Shown piece after piece: positions 6,416-13,745 of a DNA stretch of 17,471 nucleotides. Position 1 is the first letter of the stretch. Every line of letters starts with the position of its first letter. The DNA comes from JBDTMC01 sp039934475 (GTDB lineage: Bacteria > Acidobacteriota > Terriglobia > Bryobacterales > Bryobacteraceae). The translations under genes and the position numbers were made by a program. The stretch covers positions 1 to 17,471 of the forward strand of contig JBDTMC010000125.1 of the NCBI GenBank assembly GCA_039934475.1. Direction: 5' to 3'. The notes beneath the pieces were generated by a model that saw only the letters and a program-made list of their open reading frames with translations, searched no databases and had not been told where the DNA came from.

Positions 6416-8971
6416 ATGCGTACCGTGATTGTTTTTGCACTCGCCGCCTTGTGTCTACAGGCCGGCGAGTGGATCTGGACCGGCGAAGCTCCGCCCAACC
6501 CGAAGAACCGGTTCACCTACTTTCGCCGTGTGGTGGAACTCGCCGCCGTGCCAGCGGATGCCACTCTGCTGATGGCGGCAGACAGCAACGCGCACCTCTG
6601 GATCAACGGCCACATCCTCCGCCGCAAAGTAACCCGCTATCACGAAGATCACATCACGGCCGAAGTCATCGACGCCGGCCCTTACCTCTCGAAGGGCCGC
6701 AACGTCATCGTCGTGCTACACCACAACTGGGGCCCCATTACTACCTTTCAACGTTCCGCCAATCGGCACGCAGGACTCTACCTGGAAGCTTCCTGGCTGA
6801 AGAGCGACGCCAACTGGCGCTGGCTGACGGCGCCGCAGTTCCTCGCGCACGACCGTCAGGTGGTCGGCGTCATCGGCGATCAACGCATACGCTACCCACA
6901 GGTCATCGATGGCCGTAACATGCCCGGCAACCTCAACGACGCCGGCTTCGATGATAGTAAGTGGCGTCGAGCCGTAGTCGTCAAGGATGGTCCCTGGCCC
7001 GCCACGCCGGCGAGGCTCGAGACGCCCGGTCAGAGCGAGTATCCCGTCACGCCCGAGTCAGTCATCGCCGCCGGCACTCTGGAAGACGTCCAGCCGGTTA
7101 CCGAAGATCCGCTCTCCATCGCGGCCGCCATCCGCACCGCACGATACCTTCCCAACAAAGCATCATTGGACCACCCCCTCGCGATCTCAGGTGCCACCGG
7201 CCAGGCGCGCTACATCACCTTCGACTTCCACCGCCCCGTGCATGGATACCCGTTTCTGGAACTGGAAAGTTCAGCGCCCGGCGTCGCCATCGACTTCGGT
7301 TATGCCGAGCTCGCTTACTCCCAATACAGCGGCGAAAGGCACGTCGGTGAGGATGGCCGGGTGAATCCCGAAGCCGTGGTTGGACCAGGCTACGCCGACC
7401 GCTACATCACTCGTGCCGGCCTCCAACGAATCGAATTGCCCGATGAACGCACCGCCCGCTGGCTCAGTATCCAATTGCGTTTTCCCGCCGCCGCCAACGT
7501 TGTCCTGAAGCAAGTGGGCATCGTGAAATCCCAATATCCCGTCCGTCAACTGGGTACGTTCGATTGCGGCGACGAACGCATCGCCCAAATCGTCAAGCTC
7601 GGCCTCATCCACGCCGAAGTCTCAATGAACGACACGTATGTGGATACGCCCGGCCGCGAAGACGGCCAATGGATCGAGGACTCGCGCGTTCGTGCCATTC
7701 TCGCCTCCCGCTGGTTCGGCGATGCTAAACTGCGTCAGGTCCTATTGCGTCACTATGTGGAGAGCCAGGGCAAAGACGGGCGCTTTCATCCGTTCCCACC
7801 AAGTAACTATCCCGCTTACCCCGCCACTTATGACTGGAGTGTCCAATGGGTCGCCATGCTCTACGACGATTACTACTGGACTGGTGAGACAACGCGCATC
7901 AAGGAATACTGGCCGAATCTGACGCGCTACTGGGCCGACGCGCTTTCCCTGGTAGGCGAAGACGGAATCTGGCGCACCGCGCGTGTGCTCGCCGATATCC
8001 GCATCGGCCTCCATCCTGAAAACGACCGTCAATCGAGCGGCATCGTGACTCCCTTCATGATCGAGCGTCTACGCTGGTCGGCGGAGATGGCACGTGTCAT
8101 CGGAAAGAAAGCCGAAGCGGCCCACTGGACAGCCGAAGCCGAACGCATGTCCCAGGCCTTCCACAAGTATCATCAGTTAGCCGCGCAGGGCGATATACCC
8201 GCCCGCGTAGCCGACCGACTCGATACCACCAACCCTGCCCTTGCTCGTGGAGTCAGCCAGGCTGGGCAATCCATGGCGATCTTGTCCGGGCTCATCGAAG
8301 GAGAAGCCGCCCACAAACTCATCGAATACGCGTATCCGGCTCCTGACGGCACTCCGCCCGAGGGTGTCATTCGCTGGAACAACCCGACGTTCTTCTATCG
8401 CTCTCTGCGCGCCCTCTCCGACAACGGCTTCACCAGCCGCGCCGTATCCCACATGCTGGAGCGCTACGCCCCCTATCTTCCGGCTAGTCCGCGCAATCGC
8501 GTCCCGGCCGCGCTGCAAGGCCCCTACGGAGGCCCTCTGCCCGAATACTGGGTGAGCCGCGAAGACCTCGGCCTCAAAGAGGGAGAACCGGATACGGCCC
8601 AACCCAAAGACGAAACTGGTTCGCACGGCTGGGGAGCCGTCCCGCTGCTCTGGCTGCACGACAGTCTCCTCGGCGTACGCATCACGGAACCCGGAGGAGC
8701 GCGCCTGCGCATAGCGCCCGAGAGTGGCGGCTTGCCCTACGTCTCCGGACACACCGTCACGCCCAAAGGCCAACTATGGATTGACCTCGAACCGCAAACG
8801 TCAACCCTCGAGTTGCTCCTCCCGCCAGGAGTCTCCGCCGACCTTGACCTCGGCAAAGCCTTCCCGTCCCGGCGCGTCGAACTCGTCACCGCCGCAGGCA
8901 AAGCGGAACAATCGAAGCCGGCAAACTTCCGCCTCACAGGCGGCGGCAAGTACGTCTTCCGAGCCCGTTAG
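6416..8971 (+). CDS. Exported GH78-type alpha-L-rhamnosidase (second copy, divergent)
   Basis: This 851-residue protein begins with a Sec-type signal peptide, MRTVIVFALAALCLQAGEW. A jelly-roll sugar-binding-like module follows (about 30-190, with ADSNAHLWINGH), then a second beta-sandwich (about 240-380) and a six-hairpin barrel (about 385-770). The catalytic segment YVDTPGREDGQWIED gives D410, E415 and D422, the same +5 and +12 spacing as D567, E572 and D579 of Bacillus RhaB. E710 in LPEYW, followed by ETGSHGWGAVPLLWL, is the likely general base. Sequence and domain order differ clearly from the other GH78 protein in the window, so this is not a recent duplicate. It follows the deacetylase by 3 nt, and a weak GAG about 6 nt before the ATG suggests translational coupling. 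Its stop overlaps that of the convergent GH106-like gene. Activity on rhamnose is inferred from the family. Confidence 0.88.
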   Translation: MRTVIVFALAALCLQAGEWIWTGEAPPNPKNRFTYFRRVVELAAVPADATLLMAADSNAHLWINGHILRRKVTRYHEDHITAEVIDAGPYLSKGRNVIVVLHHNWGPITTFQRSANRHAGLYLEASWLKSDANWRWLTAPQFLAHDRQVVGVIGDQRIRYPQVIDGRNMPGNLNDAGFDDSKWRRAVVVKDGPWPATPARLETPGQSEYPVTPESVIAAGTLEDVQPVTEDPLSIAAAIRTARYLPNKASLDHPLAISGATGQARYITFDFHRPVHGYPFLELESSAPGVAIDFGYAELAYSQYSGERHVGEDGRVNPEAVVGPGYADRYITRAGLQRIELPDERTARWLSIQLRFPAAANVVLKQVGIVKSQYPVRQLGTFDCGDERIAQIVKLGLIHAEVSMNDTYVDTPGREDGQWIEDSRVRAILASRWFGDAKLRQVLLRHYVESQGKDGRFHPFPPSNYPAYPATYDWSVQWVAMLYDDYYWTGETTRIKEYWPNLTRYWADALSLVGEDGIWRTARVLADIRIGLHPENDRQSSGIVTPFMIERLRWSAEMARVIGKKAEAAHWTAEAERMSQAFHKYHQLAAQGDIPARVADRLDTTNPALARGVSQAGQSMAILSGLIEGEAAHKLIEYAYPAPDGTPPEGVIRWNNPTFFYRSLRALSDNGFTSRAVSHMLERYAPYLPASPRNRVPAALQGPYGGPLPEYWVSREDLGLKEGEPDTAQPKDETGSHGWGAVPLLWLHDSLLGVRITEPGGARLRIAPESGGLPYVSGHTVTPKGQLWIDLEPQTSTLELLLPPGVSADLDLGKAFPSRRVELVTAAGKAEQSKPANFRLTGGGKYVFRAR

Positions 8972-11256
8972 CGCACTCCGATATAGAACGACGACGAGAC
9001 CGGCGGCAGCACCAGGCGCACCTTCGTCAATTCACCCTCGTGTTTGAGATCGGCTGTGCCCCGCGTGCCATCATGCGGGTTCCACAGTGTCAGGGCCTTG
9101 TTCCCGCGCAACGTCACGATGGTGTCCACCACCTTCTTCGAAGAGTTCGCAAAGAAGTAGACATCGCGCCCGTCCTTCACCTTGTGAATGTAGGTTAGCG
9201 CGCCATCGTACTTCCGGCCCGTCTCCACAGGCCACGCCGCTTCCGCGAAGTCCACATCCCGCACCGGCAACACCTCCCGCAGTACCGCTTTCAGTGCCTC
9301 CACACTCGGCTTCGCTAGAAGATAAAGGCGCCCGCCCGACGCGTTCTTGCGCATCGCGCCCGGAGCGCCAAACAGAACGCTGATCCTCGCTCGCAACTCG
9401 GCATCCCGACCGGCCTCGGCTGAATACACGGGCAACCGGCTCGTCGCAATCACCGTCCCGCCGTGCTCATAAAACTCCGCGATCTTCTCCGCTACCGCCA
9501 GAGAAAGCGTATCGCCGCCAGGCAAGATCAAAACGCGGAACTCCTCGCGATTCTCCTTGTTCTCCAGCACCAACCGGTTGCCCCGCACAACGCATCGCCC
9601 GGTTAGCACCTCTGGATGCAGGTACGTGTAATCCACTCGTAAACTGCGGAACAGCATTTCCCCTACATCCATGTAGTCGATCTCATCAGGCGGCAGCCCC
9701 CCGTTATACGCATACTCCCAGTCCGGGCCGGCGGTCCGCGCTAACTCGTCCACAGTCTGATCCGTCTCCGGCTTATTCACCGCCGGAATCCTGCCACCGC
9801 GAAACGTATAGGCCGCCTCCAGCGACGCAATCGGATAAACCACGGCGACGTCCGCCACGTGCCGCCCATGCTGCAGCATGTAACTCAACCGCCCCACGTA
9901 ATCGTTCAGCTTGCCAACGTCCTTCAAGCGCTGGCTGATATCTTTAGCGCTGACCTGGCGGTTGATGCCCATCGCATATTGATCCATCGCCACTTGCGCT
10001 GCGATGGTGTCGTCCATGTTCGTATAGGCCGCATACGTCTCCGCCATCGTCACCGGCTTGTCATAGTTGAATGCCGCCGAAGTCACCACCTTATAGCCGC
10101 GGTTCGACCGTCCCAAGTAAAAGATATCGTCGTGCCCCGGCACGCTCTGATGCTCGAACATCTTCATCAAATCGCCATTGGTCGGCACCGGATTCACCAC
10201 TTCCTCCTGATCCAGATGCCCGCTTGACTCAATGCCATGCTCCGTACACCAGCGCGCCAAGCGCGCTGAAAAGTTATCCGCAAAGATCTGCGCCCTCATC
10301 CCAAACAACGCATTGCGCGCCGCCGCCGTCTCAGGTCCAATGTCGTACCAAAGCGCCGGATAGTCCTTCATCGCGGAGCGCCCGTACTTCTTCTCAAACT
10401 TCGTGTTCAAGGAGGCCGTCCACATCCGCCCATTCATCCAATGCAGCGTCGGCTCGTCGTAGAACGACATCGTGATCAAGCTGCCCCAGTAATCCTTCAG
10501 GTGGTCGTAAAACTTGTCGTAGCTCATCGCAATAAACGCCTTCATCGCATCCTCGTCCAGGTAATCCACCAGTCCCGGATTGCGAATCTTCAGAATGGCC
10601 GTCGTATTCAGATAGAAGACCATCAGCTTCCACGGCCCGGCGCCGGCCTCGCACGCCACGCGCCCGTTCGCGGTTTTGCGCGCGCTGACGTCAATGCGTT
10701 CATGGGTCCGCGTGTTCATCAACACCGCTCCCACATAGATGCCTTCGGGAACCGCAAGCTCCACCCTCGCCGGACCCGCCACATCCTTCTCCACCATATC
10801 CAGCCGCTTCGCCATATACTGCGGATACTTGGTGAACAACTGCCCGCCCACGGTGCCGGTCGGATATTCATAGTCGTCATAGAAGACCACCGACATCCCA
10901 TTCCGTTTCGCTTCCGCCATCGCCACCCGGTACAACCGGAAGAACTCATCGCTCAGATATTCGATTCCGGAATCATAGAACTTCAGGTGCGGCGCGCCCT
11001 GCCGCACATACGCCGGGTCGAGGTTCTTCCCATTCCCGCCGTTCACGGCGATAAAGAACCCACCAAAGCGGTCCTTCGCCATCCCCCGAATCTCCCTTAC
11101 AATTTGCGCCTCCGTCACTTTCGAAAGATCGTATCCCCACATCGCCCTGCCACGGAACTCAGCGGGAGGATTCTGGAAAGTAGCGAGGTCGGGCCCCTCA
11201 GCGGCCCCAAGCGCAGAGCCAAACACTGCGAGAGCTGCCACCAGACGAACAACCAT
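8968..11256 (-). CDS. Exported GH106-like glycoside hydrolase (putative alpha-L-rhamnosidase)
   Basis: This 762-residue protein starts at the ATG at 11256, chosen because AGGAG (11265-11261) precedes it by 4 nt and it gives a clean Sec signal peptide, MVVRLVAALAVFGSALGAAE. An in-frame ATG at 11277 lacks a ribosome site and adds MRGDRSV. The N-terminal half looks like the GH106 barrel: DRFGGFFIAV, YLSDEFFRLYRVAMAEAKRN, then VVFYDDYEYPTGTVGGQL and a FYDEP motif with E268. Further on, GHDDIFYLGR and MAETYA with E406 resemble the second catalytic region. The C-terminal half has an LILPGGDTL segment followed by EFYEHGGTVIATSRLP, typical of a glutamine-amidotransferase-like or Rossmann-type accessory domain in such enzymes, then beta strands. 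E268 and E406 are candidate acid and base, inferred from position only. GH106 assignment is by resemblance and could be a neighbouring uncharacterised family. Confidence 0.68.
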   Translation of the reverse strand: MVVRLVAALAVFGSALGAAEGPDLATFQNPPAEFRGRAMWGYDLSKVTEAQIVREIRGMAKDRFGGFFIAVNGGNGKNLDPAYVRQGAPHLKFYDSGIEYLSDEFFRLYRVAMAEAKRNGMSVVFYDDYEYPTGTVGGQLFTKYPQYMAKRLDMVEKDVAGPARVELAVPEGIYVGAVLMNTRTHERIDVSARKTANGRVACEAGAGPWKLMVFYLNTTAILKIRNPGLVDYLDEDAMKAFIAMSYDKFYDHLKDYWGSLITMSFYDEPTLHWMNGRMWTASLNTKFEKKYGRSAMKDYPALWYDIGPETAAARNALFGMRAQIFADNFSARLARWCTEHGIESSGHLDQEEVVNPVPTNGDLMKMFEHQSVPGHDDIFYLGRSNRGYKVVTSAAFNYDKPVTMAETYAAYTNMDDTIAAQVAMDQYAMGINRQVSAKDISQRLKDVGKLNDYVGRLSYMLQHGRHVADVAVVYPIASLEAAYTFRGGRIPAVNKPETDQTVDELARTAGPDWEYAYNGGLPPDEIDYMDVGEMLFRSLRVDYTYLHPEVLTGRCVVRGNRLVLENKENREEFRVLILPGGDTLSLAVAEKIAEFYEHGGTVIATSRLPVYSAEAGRDAELRARISVLFGAPGAMRKNASGGRLYLLAKPSVEALKAVLREVLPVRDVDFAEAAWPVETGRKYDGALTYIHKVKDGRDVYFFANSSKKVVDTIVTLRGNKALTLWNPHDGTRGTADLKHEGELTKVRLVLPPVSSSFYIGVR

Positions 11257-11281
11257 AACGCTCCTGTCTCCCCGCATTGAG

Positions 11282-11316
11282 TTGTAAAGGCGGGGTGCGC
11301 GCGGTATATGTATACC
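11282..11316 (+). promoter_or_regulatory. Putative promoter with overlapping palindromic operator, possibly giving a leaderless mRNA
   Basis: TTGTAA (11282-11287), a 17-nt spacer and TATATG (11305-11310) form a sigma-70-like promoter. Its expected transcription start falls about 7 nt further on, at the ATG at 11317. The perfect inverted repeat GGTATA-TG-TATACC (11303-11316) covers the -10 box and ends directly before that ATG, so a bound repressor would block the promoter. The GT...AC ends resemble GntR-family operators, but no regulator gene is in the window. No Shine-Dalgarno sequence lies at a usual distance from either candidate start, which fits a leaderless message. Confidence 0.5.
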
Positions 11317-12540
11317 ATGCTTCGCATCGCTCTCTTGCTTGTTTTTTCCGTAGCCTTTGCCCTCCAGGCCGCGCCACGTACGATCACCGTGGCACAGTCC
11401 GCTCCAGCCGACGTCGTAGGTGCTGACAGCGCCGCCTTACAGAAAGCCGCGCAGATGTTGAACCCTGGCGACACCCTCGTCATCGGGCCTGGAACCTACG
11501 AGATGAACAACAGCCTCTTCGTGCCTTCGGGAGTAACGGTTCGCGGGACCAAAGACAAGACCATCCTCAAGAAGAGCCGTGGCGTTGAGAGCGCCCTCGC
11601 CGAAGATGGCGACTACGGAGAGAGCGCCCTCGCCGTCGCCGAACCGCAGAAGTTCCGTCCCGGCATGGGCGTCTCCATCGTGGACGACAAACTGAACAGC
11701 GGCTGGGACATCACCGTCACCAGCGTCGCCGATATCAAAGGTCCCTACCTCATCCTGAACCCCATCACGGTGCGCGACTACGATCAGGAGAACCTCCACG
11801 CGAAAGTACGCAACGTGTTTCCCATCCTCGCCGTCATGAACGCCGCCAACGTCACTCTCGAAGACATCACTGTGGACGGCAACAAGGACGAGAACGCCTA
11901 CATCGACGGCTGCCGCGGCGGCGCTATCTATCTCTACAACGTGCGCGACATCATCGTTCGCAACTGCACAGCGCGGAACTACAACGGCGACGGCATCTCA
12001 TTTCAAATCACTGAGAATGTCCAGATCCTGAACTGCGATTCCTTCGGCCACACCGGCTACGGCGTGCATCCCGGCACCGGCAGCGCCCGGCCTCTTGTCA
12101 AAGGGTGCCGCCTGCACAACAACGGGCAGATCGGCCTCTTCCTCTGCTGGCGTGTCCGTCACGGCCGCTTTGAAGACAACAGCATCGAAGACAACGGCCG
12201 CTACGGCATCTCCATCGGCCACAAAGACACCGACAACGAGTTCCTCAATAACACCGTCGCCCGCAACGGCTCCACTGGCGTCTACTTCCGCAAAGAGTCG
12301 CCCAAGAATAGCGGCCATCGCAACGTCTTCCGCAACAACACAGTGGTGGACAACGGCAACGCCAAGGATGGCTACGGCTTCTACATCTCCGACGCCACCA
12401 AAGACATCGTGATCGAGAAGAACAAAATCGCCGACACGCGCAAAGCCGGAGCCACTCAAAAGGTCGCCATTTTCAAAACGCCCGGCGCCGGTGCCGTCGC
12501 CTCCAGCGGCAACGATCTCGGCACGCCCCTCCGCCCATGA
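11317..12540 (+). CDS. Exported right-handed parallel beta-helix protein (pectate-lyase-like fold)
   Basis: The protein has 407 residues from the ATG at 11317; the ATG at 11308 would add only MYT. MLRIALLLVFSVAFALQAAP is a Sec signal peptide. The segment with ALQKAAQMLNPGDTLVIGPG followed by a GVTVRGTKDKTIL strand is the classic N-terminal cap of pectate-lyase-like beta-helices. From about residue 155 on come regular coils of PbH1 type, rich in Asn ladders (IIVRNCTARNYNGDGI, VQILNCDSFGHTGYGV, NEFLNNTVARNGSTGVYF, RNVFRNNTVVDNG). Proteins of this fold include polysaccharide lyases, epimerases, hydrolases and NosD/CASH proteins. I cannot identify a catalytic set, so lyase activity is not claimed. 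It diverges from the GH106-like gene, with only about 50-60 bp between them, and is followed 15 nt later by larB. A role in attacking or binding the same polysaccharide is inferred from context. Confidence 0.85.
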   Translation: MLRIALLLVFSVAFALQAAPRTITVAQSAPADVVGADSAALQKAAQMLNPGDTLVIGPGTYEMNNSLFVPSGVTVRGTKDKTILKKSRGVESALAEDGDYGESALAVAEPQKFRPGMGVSIVDDKLNSGWDITVTSVADIKGPYLILNPITVRDYDQENLHAKVRNVFPILAVMNAANVTLEDITVDGNKDENAYIDGCRGGAIYLYNVRDIIVRNCTARNYNGDGISFQITENVQILNCDSFGHTGYGVHPGTGSARPLVKGCRLHNNGQIGLFLCWRVRHGRFEDNSIEDNGRYGISIGHKDTDNEFLNNTVARNGSTGVYFRKESPKNSGHRNVFRNNTVVDNGNAKDGYGFYISDATKDIVIEKNKIADTRKAGATQKVAIFKTPGAGAVASSGNDLGTPLRP

Positions 12541-12555
12541 GACACTGCTAGTGGT

Positions 12556-13302
12556 ATGGATCAAACTCATCTTCGTGGACTTCTGGAAGAGGTCCGTGCC
12601 GGCGCCATGGATATCGACGCCGCCCTCGACCGCCTGAAGCATCTTCCGTTTGAGGACATCGGCTTCGCGAAAGTGGATCACCACCGCGCCCTGCGGCATG
12701 GAATGCCAGAGGTGATCTTCTCCCTCGGCAAGCGTCCGGAGCAGGTTGTGGAGATCGCCAGCCGCCTCCTCGAGCAAGCCCCCAACGTCCTCGCGACACG
12801 AGCCGATGAACGCACCGCCGACATGTTCCGTTCGCGCATCCCTGAGGCCGAGTACTTCCCTCTCTCCGGCGCCCTCCGCGTCTGGCGCGACAAGACGGTA
12901 CATGGCAAAGGAACGGTGGGAGTAGTGTGCGCCGGCGCCGGTGACATCTTCGTGGCCGAAGAGGCGCAGGTAACGTTGGAAGTGATGGGTAATGAAGTAG
13001 ACGTCATCCACGACGTCGGCGTCGCCGGAATTCACCGCTTGATGAGCAACCGGGAGCGGCTCACCAAAGCTCGCGTCTTGGTGGTGTGCGCCGGAATGGA
13101 AGGAGCGCTACCGAGCGCCGTCGGAGGCCTTGTCTCCTGCCCCGTGATCGCCGTGCCCACCAGCATCGGCTACGGAGCCAGTTTCCACGGTCTTGCGGCT
13201 CTACTGGGAATGCTGAATAGTTGCGCCAGCAACGTGACCGTGGTGAACATCGATAACGGCTTTGGCGCAGGCTACGTAGCGAGCCTGATTAATAGACTGT
13301 AG
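12556..13302 (+). CDS. larB: Nickel-pincer cofactor biosynthesis protein LarB
   Basis: LarB carboxylates the pyridinium ring of nicotinic acid adenine dinucleotide and hydrolyses its phosphoanhydride, the first step towards the nickel-pincer nucleotide used by lactate racemase LarA and relatives. The 248-residue protein is full length. Residues about 5-100 form the N-terminal part (LPFEDIGFAKVDHHRALRHG, PEQVVEIASRLL). The PurE-like domain follows, with GVVCAGAGDIFVAEEAQVTLEV, IHDVGVAGIHRL, VVCAGMEGALPSAVGGLV, CPVIAVPTSIGYGASFHG and VVNIDNGFGAGY all present. The start is the ATG at 12556; no good ribosome site is visible, so translation may depend on coupling to the beta-helix gene that ends 15 nt upstream. 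larA, larC and larE are not in the window. It converges with a small unknown gene 11 bp away. Identity is confident; which nickel-pincer enzyme it serves is unknown. Confidence 0.93.
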   Translation: MDQTHLRGLLEEVRAGAMDIDAALDRLKHLPFEDIGFAKVDHHRALRHGMPEVIFSLGKRPEQVVEIASRLLEQAPNVLATRADERTADMFRSRIPEAEYFPLSGALRVWRDKTVHGKGTVGVVCAGAGDIFVAEEAQVTLEVMGNEVDVIHDVGVAGIHRLMSNRERLTKARVLVVCAGMEGALPSAVGGLVSCPVIAVPTSIGYGASFHGLAALLGMLNSCASNVTVVNIDNGFGAGYVASLINRL

Positions 13303-13313
13303 TTGTTTTGGCC

Positions 13314-13700
13314 TCAAGCCCCCGCGGCAGCCAGTGTCAGCTCTTCCGATTCCTGCGTGAACACGTAAATGGCGAACAGCGGCTTCGGCTCCCCGCGGCC
13401 CCACCGGTTTACCTTCCATTGCACACGCACCGTGCGTACATCCGGCGTTCGCGACAGATCCAGCAGCATCGTATAAGTACCGCAATAGAACTTCTGCGGG
13501 AACGAAAATAAAGGAATCGTCCCCCAATCGGAGCCGTCAGCGGAGCCCCAGATCGAGAGTTCGAGGCTCTCTTGTTCAATGATTCGAGTGATTCCTAAGG
13601 TAAATACGAAGGTTTTGCCGTGGGAGGATCCGACATCGAACTGCTGGCCGGTGCCGTCCTCCCGGACAATCGTTTCCGGAAGGATAAAGGTCTGAAGCAT
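13314..13700 (-). CDS. Small uncharacterised beta-rich protein
   Basis: This 128-residue protein matches no family I can name. It has no signal peptide or membrane segment. The composition suggests an all-beta sandwich: alternating hydrophobic strands (KTFVFTLGITRII, LELSIWGSADGSDWG, VRTVRVQWKVNRWG, PLFAIYVFT) between Gly/Asp turns. The phrase SADGSDWG resembles a motif of discoidin-like or phage-structural beta-sandwich proteins, but this is only a likeness. It is very probably a real gene: a GGAGG ribosome site (13709-13705) sits 4 nt before the ATG, and the frame is open with sensible composition. It lies 45 nt after the aminotransferase on the same strand and may be the last gene of that run. 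Confidence 0.72.
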   Translation of the reverse strand: MLQTFILPETIVREDGTGQQFDVGSSHGKTFVFTLGITRIIEQESLELSIWGSADGSDWGTIPLFSFPQKFYCGTYTMLLDLSRTPDVRTVRVQWKVNRWGRGEPKPLFAIYVFTQESEELTLAAAGA

Positions 13701-13745
13701 GTGCCCTCCACAGGCCTGCCATCAACCGGACAGCATACATAATCG

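Noticed and set aside
10441..11280. A 279-residue plus-strand open frame opposite the GH106-like gene.
   Set aside because: It has low-complexity, His/Arg-rich composition and is a mirror of the real minus-strand gene, with no start signal.
11998..13035. A 345-residue minus-strand open frame across the beta-helix gene and larB.
   Set aside because: It spans two convincing plus-strand genes, is rich in Val/Ala/Asp/Gly, and has no recognisable domain.
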